Below, one piece after another: positions 1 to 7,824 of a stretch of 40,997 bases of DNA. The stretch is taken from NCBI GenBank assembly GCA_020061145.1, contig JAGUYX010000108.1, forward strand, positions 1 through 40,997, given 5' to 3'. The notes beneath the pieces are model-generated. The model did not search any database. It worked only from the letters and a program-made list of their open reading frames with translations, and was not told the DNA's origin. The number at the start of each line of letters is the position of its first letter. The first letter of the stretch is position 1. Both the position numbers and the translations under genes were made by a program. This stretch comes from Anaerolineales bacterium. GTDB taxonomy: Bacteria > Chloroflexota > Anaerolineae > Anaerolineales > DRKV01.

Positions 1-100
1 CTTCAGGACCGTGCCTGCCCGCTGCACAGTTCGGGTGTTTGATGGGATTTACGGATGGAGGGGATGGTCTGGATGTATAGGGAGGACTTTTGGGGGAGGA

Positions 101-135
101 AAAAAAGACGTCCGTGATCCTCCACGGACGTCTTT
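101..135 (-). terminator. Intrinsic terminator of the tRNA-Pro gene
   Basis: A perfect 13-bp stem (104-116 with 123-135) closes a 6-nt loop. Read on the minus strand it is followed by a run of T (the A-run at 101-106). It lies directly 3' of the tRNA-Pro gene. I see no gene in bases 1-100. Confidence 0.85.
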
Positions 136-138
136 CTG

Positions 139-213
139 TCGGGGTGGGCGGATTTGAACCGCCGACCTCACGGACCCGAACCGTGCGCTCTAGCCGGGCT
201 GAGCCACACCCCG
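139..213 (-). tRNA. tRNA-Pro (anticodon CGG)
   Basis: On the minus strand the sequence folds into a complete cloverleaf. The acceptor stem CGGGGTG pairs perfectly with CACCCCG, the D-stem is GCTC/GAGC, and the anticodon stem is CACGG/CCGTG with loop TTCGGGT. The T-stem GGCGG/CCGCC carries loop TTCAAAT, and the discriminator base is A. The anticodon is CGG, reading proline codon CCG. CCA is not encoded. The gene is flanked by its own promoter and terminator, so it is probably monocistronic. Confidence 0.96.
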
Positions 214-224
214 ATACCCAGCGG

Positions 225-253
225 ATTATAACGCCTCCCCATCCTTTTGGCAA
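225..253 (-). promoter_or_regulatory. Sigma-70-type promoter of tRNA-Pro
   Basis: On the minus strand TTGCCA (253-248) and TATAAT (230-225) are separated by 17 nt. The predicted start lies near 218, a few bases before the mature tRNA 5' end at 213. Confidence 0.75.
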
Positions 254-327
254 GCAAAGCGGGCTATTCCCCCGCTGAATATCCCAGGCTCAATCCCCCG
301 GAATGCCTGCCCTCCCACCCGTCAAGT

Positions 328-357
328 TTGGCGGGCAGGGCGGGTGTGGGGTAAAAT
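328..357 (+). promoter_or_regulatory. Possible promoter of the zinc-ribbon gene
   Basis: TTGGCG (328-333) and TAAAAT (352-357) are spaced 18 nt apart, about 45 nt before the start codon at 406. An inverted repeat (CCTGCCC at 305-311 and GGGCAGG at 333-339) overlaps the -35 box. The elements match the consensus only moderately. Confidence 0.35.
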
Positions 358-405
358 ACGCTTAGTTTCCGTAAATCTTTCCAACCCATCACTCCGGAGG
401 TCAGG

Positions 406-873
406 ATGACATTAGCCGAACGACGTTGCGCCAATTGTGGAAACCCGCTCCAGCCCGAAGATACCACCTGCCCATCCTGCGGGGCTGCGGTTAACCCTGA
501 AGAACTATTCCCCAAAGCTGAAGAATTTATGCACCCTTCGTACCAGAACGTGGAAGCCTACGAGGTTCCCCCGGCAACATCCACCCAACCGGAGGCCCAG
601 CCGGATGTGGAGCCGGTTCCGGAAGTCGTCGACCTGCCGCTCCGGGGCGGAGCGGTGCGTAGCGCCCAGCCGGCATACACGCCGCCCTATACACCGGCAG
701 GCGAAGATATTCTGCCAGAGAAAAAAGATGGCTGGCAACGTGGCTGCCTGATCGCCTGTGGGGTAATCGCCCTGGTTGGCCTGTGTTGCGTACTCAGCCT
801 GGGTCTGGTTTTATGGTTCACCGGCGATGTCATCGTGGAGTTCCTGCGCCAGATGGGAATTGTGATCTTCTAA
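406..873 (+). CDS. Zinc-ribbon, single-pass membrane protein of unknown function
   Basis: The protein has 155 residues. An N-terminal zinc ribbon is formed by two CxxC pairs (CANCG at about 8-12 and CPSCG at about 22-26). A proline-rich, low-complexity linker covers about 45-105. One hydrophobic segment (about 115-139) lies near the C-terminus and is followed by a short tail. The layout suggests a cytoplasmic zinc ribbon anchored in the membrane by its C-terminus. Such proteins are frequent in Chloroflexota, but I know of no assigned role. The start is supported by GGAGG five bases upstream of ATG. The stop codon overlaps the stop of the convergent ankyrin gene by 3 bp. Confidence 0.8.
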   Translation: MTLAERRCANCGNPLQPEDTTCPSCGAAVNPEELFPKAEEFMHPSYQNVEAYEVPPATSTQPEAQPDVEPVPEVVDLPLRGGAVRSAQPAYTPPYTPAGEDILPEKKDGWQRGCLIACGVIALVGLCCVLSLGLVLWFTGDVIVEFLRQMGIVIF

Positions 874-1541
874 CCGTTGATCGCCTGCTCCAGGGCTCGG
901 ACTACCTCTATGTGGCCTCTACGGTGGGCGAAGTCCATGGCGGACAGCCCTTCGTCATTGCGAACATCCGGGTTGGCACCATATTCCAATAATAATTGAA
1001 CCAGGGGGAGGCTGCCATTTTGGGCGGCGGCATGCAGGGCGGTGAACCCGCCCTGTTGTTGTTCGTCCACCTGTGCCCCGTTTTGCAACAAGGTCTGTGC
1101 GCTTTCCAAAGCTGCACGCGGATCTTTTGCAGCGCAGGCGGAGTGTAATGGAGTCACCCGGGTGGGATTGCTGGCGCGCTGGTTCGGTTCAGCGCCAAAG
1201 CCGAGCAACACCCTCACCGCTGCCGGTTGGCCAAAAAAGCAAGCCAGTCCCAGGGGTGTGAATCCATCCCCATTCACCGCATTTGCCAGCATAATATCCG
1301 CCTGGAGAAATCTTTCCAGGTCTGCGGTTGATCCCAGGGCTGACGCCTCGAAAATGCTCAGCGGAGCGCCCTGTGCGTACAGCCCGGCAGCCATTTTCGC
1401 TTCACCGTAATACAGCGCCAACAAGATTGCGGATAAACCCGTCTCCGTGGTAAGGCGAATCAGCGACGGCTCCTCAGCCAGTAATGTCCGGGCTGTGACG
1501 AGATCGCCGTCCCGGATGGCAGAAAACCAGTTTTCGTGCAT
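870..1541 (-). CDS. Ankyrin-repeat protein
   Basis: The protein has 223 residues built almost entirely of ankyrin repeats. Clear units include GFTPLGLACFFGQPAAVRVLL (about 95-115), TPLHSACAAKD, FTALHAAAQNGSLPLVQLLL and the final LSAMDFAHRRGHIEVVRAL. There is no signal peptide or membrane segment, so it is probably cytosolic and binds a protein partner through the repeat stack. The start ATG is preceded by GAAGGAAC. It lies 15 bp downstream of the DtxR-type repressor on the same strand and is probably co-transcribed with it. This suggests, but does not show, a link to metal homeostasis. The family assignment is firm and the function is unknown. Confidence 0.85.
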   Translation of the reverse strand: MHENWFSAIRDGDLVTARTLLAEEPSLIRLTTETGLSAILLALYYGEAKMAAGLYAQGAPLSIFEASALGSTADLERFLQADIMLANAVNGDGFTPLGLACFFGQPAAVRVLLGFGAEPNQRASNPTRVTPLHSACAAKDPRAALESAQTLLQNGAQVDEQQQGGFTALHAAAQNGSLPLVQLLLEYGANPDVRNDEGLSAMDFAHRRGHIEVVRALEQAING

Positions 1542-1556
1542 GGTCTGGGGGTTCCT

Positions 1557-2243
1557 TCAGGCGGGTAAGACCCAGAGTGCGGAGGCCAGCTCGTAACTGA
1601 GCACCTGCTCGGTTCGGTTGATGCGAATGCGCACCGGGCCGTCGAATGGGGAAAATGATACCAACTCGAAAACCGCTCCGGGAAGTAACCCGAGCTCAGC
1701 CACATATTTCAGCTTGGCCGGCTCGTGCACCCGCACCCGGCTGACGCGATAGGATCGCCCGGTTTCCTGCCTGACCAGGCTGGTGTCATGCAGGGTTGGC
1801 AGAACGTTATTTTTGTCCGGGATTGGTTCTCCGTGCGGGCAACGTTTGGGATGATCCAGCGCAGTGTCGATGCGTTCTTCGATTTCATCGCTTACCCCCA
1901 GCTCAAACTGGTCGGTCATGGCGTGCACTTCATCCCAGCCAAACCCCAGCACGCGTACCAGAAAAAGTTCTGACAGCCGGTGGCGGCGAATGGCGGGTAA
2001 AGCAACCTGTTCGCCGGCTGGCGTCAGGCGAACGCCATGATAGGGTTCATGCTCCAGCAGTCCCGCCTGTTTCAGGCGGCTGATCATCCGCGAGGTGGCT
2101 TGTAGAGAATGTTCCACCTCCTCCGCCAGAGTACTCAAGCTGACATAAGGCTCATATTCTTGCAGGCGGAAAATTTCTGCGGCATAACGACGCATGGCAT
2201 AAGTTACGGATCGTTCCCTCATCAGTGGCGGTTTGCTGCTCAC
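1557..2243 (-). CDS. DtxR-family metal-dependent transcriptional repressor
   Basis: The protein has 228 residues in the DtxR/IdeR/MntR arrangement. A winged helix-turn-helix covers about 10-70 (SLSTLAEEVEHSLQATSRMI is the HTH). A metal-binding and dimerization domain covers about 70-145, with conserved features such as the CPHGEPIP segment. A C-terminal FeoA/SH3-like domain covers about 150-228. The family represses iron or manganese uptake genes when the metal is bound. The gene is divergent from a ferric-iron ABC transporter whose -35 box sits in a perfect inverted repeat, so it probably controls that operon. The GTG start at 2243 overlaps the purine-rich AAGGAG. An in-frame ATG at 2222 is an alternative start with no Shine-Dalgarno sequence at normal spacing. 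Confidence 0.9.
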   Translation of the reverse strand: MSSKPPLMRERSVTYAMRRYAAEIFRLQEYEPYVSLSTLAEEVEHSLQATSRMISRLKQAGLLEHEPYHGVRLTPAGEQVALPAIRRHRLSELFLVRVLGFGWDEVHAMTDQFELGVSDEIEERIDTALDHPKRCPHGEPIPDKNNVLPTLHDTSLVRQETGRSYRVSRVRVHEPAKLKYVAELGLLPGAVFELVSFSPFDGPVRIRINRTEQVLSYELASALWVLPA

Positions 2244-2274
2244 TCCTTAATATAAATTACAACCAGGGTGCAAC

Positions 2275-2299
2275 TATTTGTGATAACAAGGTACAAATA
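2275..2299. promoter_or_regulatory. Second inverted repeat in the dtxR/fbp intergenic region
   Basis: TATTTGT (2275-2281) and its exact complement ACAAATA (2293-2299) are separated by 11 nt. They lie between the repressor start and the transporter promoter. This may be a second repressor site or part of the repressor's own control region. It is weaker evidence than the repeat at 2312-2331. Confidence 0.35.
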
Positions 2300-2311
2300 T
2301 AATTTAACATC

Positions 2312-2331
2312 ATAATATTGATAAATATTAT
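2312..2331. promoter_or_regulatory. Candidate DtxR-type operator
   Basis: A perfect inverted repeat, ATAATATT-gata-AATATTAT, with 8-bp arms overlaps the -35 box (2318-2323) of the iron-transporter promoter. Repressor binding here would block RNA polymerase. The assignment to the adjacent DtxR-family protein rests on position and symmetry. Confidence 0.6.
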
Positions 2332-2347
2332 CTCAAATGATTATACT
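2318..2347 (+). promoter_or_regulatory. Promoter of the ferric-iron transporter operon
   Basis: TTGATA (2318-2323) and TATACT (2342-2347) are 18 nt apart. Transcription would start near 2354. Confidence 0.65.
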
Positions 2348-2353
2348 ACAGCC

Positions 2354-2588
2354 CGGTCATCCCACTGGAGACTTTTAACGGGCTAACCGCGGAGCTCGTA
2401 ACAGCTAAGGTGGGTGGTCATGGTGAAGTGTGTGGTTTGCGTTGAAGGTATTCACGAGAGCCAGGTGGAAAGTGCTTCATCACGCACCAAGCGCAGGTTT
2501 TGCAAACACATTGTGCGTGAAGAATTTGCAAATAACGCATAATTCACTGGAATGCCTAACTACACATCCATTTATGGAGGAACATCAA
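2354..2588 (+). other. Long untranslated leader of the iron-transporter operon
   Basis: About 235 nt separate the predicted transcription start from the start codon. The sequence holds several complementary segments, for example TCACGCAC with GTGCGTGA and TTTGC with GCAAA, so it is probably folded. I do not recognise a known riboswitch class. The open frame that runs through it from 2430 lacks the features of a signal peptide and is better read as non-coding. Confidence 0.4.
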
Positions 2589-3602
2589 TTGCGTCGCGTT
2601 TTAGCCTTATCCTTGTTCATGCTTGCTTTACTCTTACTCACCGCCTGCAGCGGTCTGACTGCCGCCGGAAATGAAACCGAAACCCTGGTAGTATATTCCG
2701 GACGCAGTGAAAGCCTGGTAGGTCCCATCATCACAGAATTTGAGGAAGTATCCGGGATCGATGTCGAAGTTCGCTGGGGCGATACCCCGGAGCTGGCCGC
2801 CACTTTGCTGGAAGAGGGTGAAAACTCGCCTGCGGATGTATTTTATGCTCAGGATCCGGGTGGTTTGGGCGCTGTGGTGGACCTGCTGCAACCGCTGCCT
2901 GCGGAGCTTATTGAGCCTGTAGAACCGCGCTTCCGCGATCCGCAAAATCGCTGGGTGGGTATTTCTGGCAGGGCGCGGGTGGTGGTTTACAACACCGAGC
3001 GCCTCAGCCCGGCGGATTTACCGGCTGATTTGCGCAGCTTTGCCGATCCTCAGTGGGACGGGCGTCTCGGTTGGGCGCCTACCAATGCCTCCTTCCAGAC
3101 CATGGTGACTGCCATGCGTGCGCTGTGGGGCGAAGAAGAAACCCTGGCGTGGCTGCAGGGAATCCAGGCGAATAACCCGGTGGTGTTCGATGGCAATACA
3201 CCTATCGTGGCCGCGGTCGGGGCCGGCGAGATCGACGCCGGTTTCGTCAATCACTATTACCTCTATCGATTCCTGCAGGAGGAAGGTGAATCCTTCCCGG
3301 CGCGGAATTATTATGTTCCATCCGGTGGGCCAGATGCGCTGGTGATGGTTTCCGGGGCGGGCATCCTGAAAACCGCCAAAAACCCGGAAGCTGCCCAACG
3401 GTTTATCGATTTTATGCTTTCCAAAGTGGCGCAACAGTACTTTGCCACCCAGACGTACGAATATCCGGTGATCGAAGGTGTGGTTTCGCCACGCGAATTG
3501 ACCCCGCTGGCTGAGTTGAACACCCCGGATATTGAGCTAGCCGCGCTCAGCGACCTGGCTGGTACGGTGGCGCTGCTCCAACAGGCAGGTATCCTCCCCT
3601 GA
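2589..3602 (+). CDS. Ferric-iron ABC transporter, substrate-binding lipoprotein (FbpA-like)
   Basis: The protein has 337 residues from the TTG at 2589. That start is preferred because GGAGG lies eight bases upstream and the product then begins with a compact lipoprotein signal (RR, hydrophobic stretch, LLTAC). An in-frame ATG at 2574 would place the ribosome site inside the gene, and the longer frame from 2430 adds an implausible tail. The mature part begins with ETLVVYSGRSESL, typical of the FbpA/FutA iron-binding family, and continues with the two-lobe periplasmic-binding fold. It would capture Fe(III) outside the membrane and deliver it to the permease encoded one base downstream. Iron specificity is inferred from family resemblance and the adjacent DtxR repressor; thiamine or other anion ligands are less likely. 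Confidence 0.88.
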   Translation: MRRVLALSLFMLALLLLTACSGLTAAGNETETLVVYSGRSESLVGPIITEFEEVSGIDVEVRWGDTPELAATLLEEGENSPADVFYAQDPGGLGAVVDLLQPLPAELIEPVEPRFRDPQNRWVGISGRARVVVYNTERLSPADLPADLRSFADPQWDGRLGWAPTNASFQTMVTAMRALWGEEETLAWLQGIQANNPVVFDGNTPIVAAVGAGEIDAGFVNHYYLYRFLQEEGESFPARNYYVPSGGPDALVMVSGAGILKTAKNPEAAQRFIDFMLSKVAQQYFATQTYEYPVIEGVVSPRELTPLAELNTPDIELAALSDLAGTVALLQQAGILP

Positions 3603-3603
3603 G

Positions 3604-5244
3604 ATGAACCTTACCCACCTCACCCCCCGAGAACTCCTCGACCGTTCGCTGCGCTGGCCTGCCGGCTTGCGGAAACCTCGCCTTTCGCATGGTTTCTTGC
3701 TCGTCGCTTGTCTGCTGGTGGTGGCGCTGGTACTCTTGCCGGTGGTTTACCTGCTGGTGCGGGTGCTTTCGGGGGGTGCGGGTATCTTTGCTGGCTGGTT
3801 TTCTCCGGCCATTCTGGCAACCTTAATACGCACCCTTGGCCTGGCTGTGGTCGTTACCGCGGGCAGTTTCTTGCTGGGAATACCGCTTGCCTGGCTGACG
3901 GTGCGCTCCGACCTGCCTTTCCGGCGAATTCTGGCGGTTTTACTGTCCTTGCCATTGGTGATCCCCAGTTATATCGGCGCATATCTGTTTGTCGCCGCCA
4001 TGGGGCCACGCGGCATGGTGTACCAGGCGTTTGGGCAATGGCTGGGCCTGGAAAGGTTACCTTCGATCTACGGGTTTCCCGGGGCAGTCTACGTGCTCAC
4101 CCTGCTCAGTTTCCCGTACGTGTTTTTAATGGTGCGGGCGGCTTTGCGCGGGATGGAACCATCGTTGGAAGAAGCCGGACGCAGCCTGGGCCTGAATAGC
4201 TGGGCGGTATTCTGGCGGATTACCCTGCCGCAATTACGCCCCGCCCTGACCGCCGGCGGATTGCTGGTGGCGCTTTATACCCTGCGAGATTTCGGCGCAG
4301 TTACTCTGCTGCGCTACGATACTTTTACCCGGGTCATCTATGTCCAATATAAGTCCCTGATCGACCGGTCTGCGGCAGCCAGCACGGCATTGATGTTAAT
4401 TTTGCTGGCAATGATTTTCCTGGGGTTCGACCTGTGGAGCCGCTCCCGCCGGCGTTATACCAGCAATCCGGCTGCCGGAAATCGTGGACCTGCCCTCGTC
4501 CGCCTGGGACGAAAGAAATGGCTATTCTTTGGGCTGGTTCTGCTGGTGGTTTTTCTCTCGCTGCTTATCCCATTGATGGTGCTGGTGTTCTGGCTGCTGC
4601 GTGGCTGGGAAGGAGGCGCAGCCCTCAGTGGTCTGGCTCTTCCGCTGCTCAACTCGGTGCTGGCTTCGGGTTTGGGTGCGGTATTCACCCTGTTCTTTGC
4701 CCTGCCGGTGGTGCTCTACCAATGGCGTTATCCGGGTCAGACGAGCCGGGCGATTGACCGGGTGACCCATCTGGGTTTTGCCCTGCCTGGGATTGTGGTC
4801 GCTCTGGCGCTGGTATTTTTCACAGCCCAATATCTGCAGCCGGTTTACCAGACGATTTTTTCGTTAACTGCGGCGTATGTCATTCTATTCTTGCCTCAGG
4901 CCAGCGGCGCACTCCAGACTTCGCTGCGCCAGGTGCACCCGAGTTATCTGGAAGCGGCGCGTGGTTTAGGCCGGAACCCGATCCACGCTTTCCTGTCGGT
5001 AACCGTTCCATTGTTAAAGCCGGGAATCGCCGCCGGTGCGGGACTGGTGTTTTTAACCGCCATGAAAGAGTTGCCCGCCACGCTGATTCTCAGCCCGCTG
5101 GGCTTTAAAACCCTGTCTGTGGCGGTCTGGTCTGCGGTAGGTGAAGCCTTTTTTGCTCGCGCCGCCGCACCGGCACTGTTATTGGTGATCGTTTCGTCAT
5201 TTTCCTTGGGATTAATTTTGTGGAATGAAGAGGCGCAGAGATGA
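3604..5244 (+). CDS. Ferric-iron ABC transporter permease, fused two-domain (FbpB-like)
   Basis: The protein has 546 residues with about twelve hydrophobic membrane segments. It is a tandem fusion of two BPD-type permease domains. Each half carries the cytoplasmic EAA loop that contacts the ATPase: EEAGRSLGLNSWAVFWRITL (about 191-210) and EAARGLGRNPIHAFLSVTV (near 450-470). This fused form is usual for FbpB/ThiP-type iron permeases. The gene starts one base after the binding-protein stop, and its own stop overlaps the ATPase start as ATGA. All three genes therefore form one translationally coupled operon. Confidence 0.92.
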   Translation: MNLTHLTPRELLDRSLRWPAGLRKPRLSHGFLLVACLLVVALVLLPVVYLLVRVLSGGAGIFAGWFSPAILATLIRTLGLAVVVTAGSFLLGIPLAWLTVRSDLPFRRILAVLLSLPLVIPSYIGAYLFVAAMGPRGMVYQAFGQWLGLERLPSIYGFPGAVYVLTLLSFPYVFLMVRAALRGMEPSLEEAGRSLGLNSWAVFWRITLPQLRPALTAGGLLVALYTLRDFGAVTLLRYDTFTRVIYVQYKSLIDRSAAASTALMLILLAMIFLGFDLWSRSRRRYTSNPAAGNRGPALVRLGRKKWLFFGLVLLVVFLSLLIPLMVLVFWLLRGWEGGAALSGLALPLLNSVLASGLGAVFTLFFALPVVLYQWRYPGQTSRAIDRVTHLGFALPGIVVALALVFFTAQYLQPVYQTIFSLTAAYVILFLPQASGALQTSLRQVHPSYLEAARGLGRNPIHAFLSVTVPLLKPGIAAGAGLVFLTAMKELPATLILSPLGFKTLSVAVWSAVGEAFFARAAAPALLLVIVSSFSLGLILWNEEAQR

Positions 5245-6341
5245 ATCCTCTGGTCGTTTGTGAAGGTTTACGGCGGAGCTTTGATGGCGTGCAGGCTATC
5301 GATCGTCTCGATCTTGAAATTCAGTCCGGCGAAATCCTGGCTTTGTTGGGCCCGAGCGGGTGTGGTAAAACAACCTTGCTGCGCCTGATCGCCGGGTTTG
5401 AAGCTCCAGAAGCTGGCAAAATTCAAATCGCCGGGGAAACCGTTTGTGGAAATGGCAGGTGGGTGCCGCCTGAACGGCGCCAGGTCGGGTTTGTTTTTCA
5501 GGATTATGCCCTGTTTCCCCACCTTACCGTTCAGGAGAACATACGCTTCGGATTGCAGGGGCAGGATCGTGCACGCCAGGCGCAAACCGTGAAAGAAATG
5601 CTCCATCTGGTCGGTCTGGAGGATTATGGCTCGCGTTATCCCCACGAGCTTTCCGGCGGAGAGCGCCAGCGCGTGGCTCTGGCGCGTGCTCTGGCGCCAA
5701 AACCTCTGATCCTTTTGCTGGATGAGCCGTTTTCCAACCTGGATGAAGACCGCCGTTTGCGTATGCGCCAGATGGTGCGCGATATTCTCAAGCGAATCGG
5801 CGCGACTGCCGTATTCGTCACCCACGACCAGGAAGAAGCCCTGTTTATGGGTGACCGGGTAGCGGTGATGCAAGCGGGGACCATCGTGCAGACTGCCGCG
5901 CCGCAACTTATCTTCCAGCAGCCAGCCACCCGGTTCGTGGCGGAATTTTTAGGTCAATCCGAATTTTTACCCGGCCGGGTGCAGGCGGATGGCATTCTCA
6001 CCGAGCTGGGTTTGTTGCCTCAGGTGGTCGAGTTGGAACCCGAAACTGAAGTTGAAATCTGCGTCCGCCCGGATGATATCAGTTTTCACCCCCACAGCCA
6101 GGGTAACGCCTTTGTCATTGAGCGTGAATTCAAAGGCGCATACCATCTATATCGCTTGCGTCTGGATTCCGGGAAACAAATCAGTGTAATGCAGCCTCAC
6201 ACATTCGAGGTGGCGCCGCAGACCCGCGCCAGGGTGTATCTGGATCCGGGGCACGACCTGGTGGTGTTTCATGCAGGCCAGGCAGTGCCCCGGGTCTCTG
6301 CGCAAGGATCAATCCGTGAAGCGCATCTCGCTGCCATCTAA
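5241..6341 (+). CDS. Ferric-iron ABC transporter ATP-binding protein (FbpC-like)
   Basis: The protein has 366 residues. The N-terminal ABC ATPase has Walker A GPSGCGKT (37-44), a Q-loop near FVFQDYALFP, the signature LSGGERQ (137-143), Walker B LILLLDEP (156-163) and the switch histidine in FVTHDQEEA (about 195). The C-terminal 120 residues form a TOBE-type regulatory region, as in FbpC/PotA/MalK proteins. It powers the fused permease encoded immediately upstream (ATGA overlap). The 3' end overlaps the convergent lipoprotein gene by 33 bp. Confidence 0.93.
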   Translation: MNPLVVCEGLRRSFDGVQAIDRLDLEIQSGEILALLGPSGCGKTTLLRLIAGFEAPEAGKIQIAGETVCGNGRWVPPERRQVGFVFQDYALFPHLTVQENIRFGLQGQDRARQAQTVKEMLHLVGLEDYGSRYPHELSGGERQRVALARALAPKPLILLLDEPFSNLDEDRRLRMRQMVRDILKRIGATAVFVTHDQEEALFMGDRVAVMQAGTIVQTAAPQLIFQQPATRFVAEFLGQSEFLPGRVQADGILTELGLLPQVVELEPETEVEICVRPDDISFHPHSQGNAFVIEREFKGAYHLYRLRLDSGKQISVMQPHTFEVAPQTRARVYLDPGHDLVVFHAGQAVPRVSAQGSIREAHLAAI

Positions 6342-7715
6342 CAGGATAATGATCAGGCGGTCGTCATCGAAATCGTAATTTACCGCTTCTTCCAACGCGT
6401 CATAAAAATCTTCCCACAACGATCCGGCGCCGCAATTCTCGGTCGTGCCGCTGGTCAGGTCGATGATCAACCGGTTTTGCGAGCGTAATTCGTAGACTCC
6501 ACTCGCCTGGTTACAGTCAGAGTGCACACTCAGACCGCCATAGGCGTCAAAGCTAATGGCATAACGATCCGGGTCCGCCGGGCTGATTACCTCTCCGCCA
6601 GGCTTTTCCAGTCGCAGCCAGAACCAGCTCCCCAGGATTTCTTCACCGGCATATTTTCCGACCGGCGTGTTGGTCGGTCGTGGCGTGGGTGTGCGGGCGG
6701 GGGTGCTGGTGGCCAGAGGTGTATTCGTGGGCAGTGGCGTGTGGGTAGGCGGCGGGGTTAACCAGACTCCGCCGATCGGGATGGCGATACTGGAGACGAA
6801 GCGGTCGAGGTCATCCAGGTTTGGACTGAAATCACTCGCTGCTGCGGCATTCAACTGATCGACCACGTCGGCGAGATATGCCTGGTAATCGGCATTGAGA
6901 GCATTCTGCGTGGCTTCCGGCACACTCTGGCCGTCATCGGGCAATACCGTGCTGTTGACAGGGAAGATGAACGACAGGTAATATTTGCCATCGGCGGTCA
7001 ATCCCTGAAAGAAATACTGGACGGTCTGGTCGGTTACGGGCTGAATACCCTGTGAATACATTGCCAGGTAGGCGATCCCGCTCCCGCCGTTAAATTGGAT
7101 TCTTTTTGCTCTCGCGGTAAGAACCTGTGTGGCATTGACAGCAGGCAGCATGGGTAATTCGCCGCTTAAATCCGGATCGGTCTGTGCCAGCAGAGATTCA
7201 AGCCGCTGAATATTAGTGTTGATCAGCTCCAGCAAGTTGGTGTCTGGCATGGACGGGTCAGAAAACATCTGGCGGAATGCTGCAATCGGGAAAACTCGAC
7301 CCTGGCGTTCGGTGGGGTTGAACATAGCCGCATTGACCTGGATGCCATCAAAACTGATCAACAGGTGCGGCGGCAAACCGTTCATCCCAGCCGGGATATT
7401 GGGATCGAATGGTGTGCCCGGGACAATCTGTTCGCTGGATTGGGTTGCCACCGATGCCGGTAAGGTAAACGTAAAATTGGCATCGCTGAGCACATCCGCC
7501 TGGTCGATGGGCGGCGGGGCGATGGTGGGGGGAATAGCCGGGGTCGGCTCCAGGGTATCCGTGGGATCGACCGGGACGGCTGTATGGGTGGGTGGAGGCG
7601 GCTCGGGTGTGTTGGTGGGCAGCGGTGTCGGCGAAGCCTGGGTTATACCGAAACCGCTGCACGAAGCCAGAAAAAGACTGGCCAACAACCAGATGGTAAT
7701 CCATTTAAGTTTCAT
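6309..7715 (-). CDS. Secreted lipoprotein with C-terminal META domain
   Basis: The protein has 468 residues from the ATG at 7715, which has AAGGAGAT nine bases upstream; a longer frame to 7748 lacks support. A lipoprotein signal ends at LFLASC. Two proline/threonine-rich linkers flank a central domain of about 250 residues that I do not recognise. The C-terminal 110 residues match the META/HslJ-like pattern: W near the start, YAISFDAYGGLSV, a CN pair in HSDCNQASG, and a late hydrophobic strand. META domains occur in envelope proteins of unclear role. It lies 109 bp downstream of the sensor kinase on the same strand. Its end overlaps the ATPase gene by 33 bp. Confidence 0.8.
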   Translation of the reverse strand: MKLKWITIWLLASLFLASCSGFGITQASPTPLPTNTPEPPPPTHTAVPVDPTDTLEPTPAIPPTIAPPPIDQADVLSDANFTFTLPASVATQSSEQIVPGTPFDPNIPAGMNGLPPHLLISFDGIQVNAAMFNPTERQGRVFPIAAFRQMFSDPSMPDTNLLELINTNIQRLESLLAQTDPDLSGELPMLPAVNATQVLTARAKRIQFNGGSGIAYLAMYSQGIQPVTDQTVQYFFQGLTADGKYYLSFIFPVNSTVLPDDGQSVPEATQNALNADYQAYLADVVDQLNAAAASDFSPNLDDLDRFVSSIAIPIGGVWLTPPPTHTPLPTNTPLATSTPARTPTPRPTNTPVGKYAGEEILGSWFWLRLEKPGGEVISPADPDRYAISFDAYGGLSVHSDCNQASGVYELRSQNRLIIDLTSGTTENCGAGSLWEDFYDALEEAVNYDFDDDRLIIILLDGSEMRFTD

Positions 7716-7749
7716 TCGAATATCTCCTTGTTGAACAGGCGCGGGCAAG

Positions 7750-7770
7750 CAGGTTCAAAACCAGAACCTG
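7750..7770. repeat. Inverted repeat between the histidine kinase and the lipoprotein gene
   Basis: CAGGTTC (7750-7756) and GAACCTG (7764-7770) form a 7-bp hairpin with a 7-nt loop. No T-run follows on either strand, so it is not an obvious terminator. It may be an mRNA-processing or regulatory hairpin. Confidence 0.35.
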
Positions 7771-7824
7771 AAGGATTAAACGCCTGGATTGTGGGAAAAG
7801 TTCCCTGGCAGGCTCAAACCGAGC

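Noticed and set aside
2430-2588. N-terminal extension of the iron-binding lipoprotein
   Set aside because: The extension would bury the lipoprotein signal and has no ribosome site. GGAGG before the TTG at 2589 and the signal peptide there fit much better.
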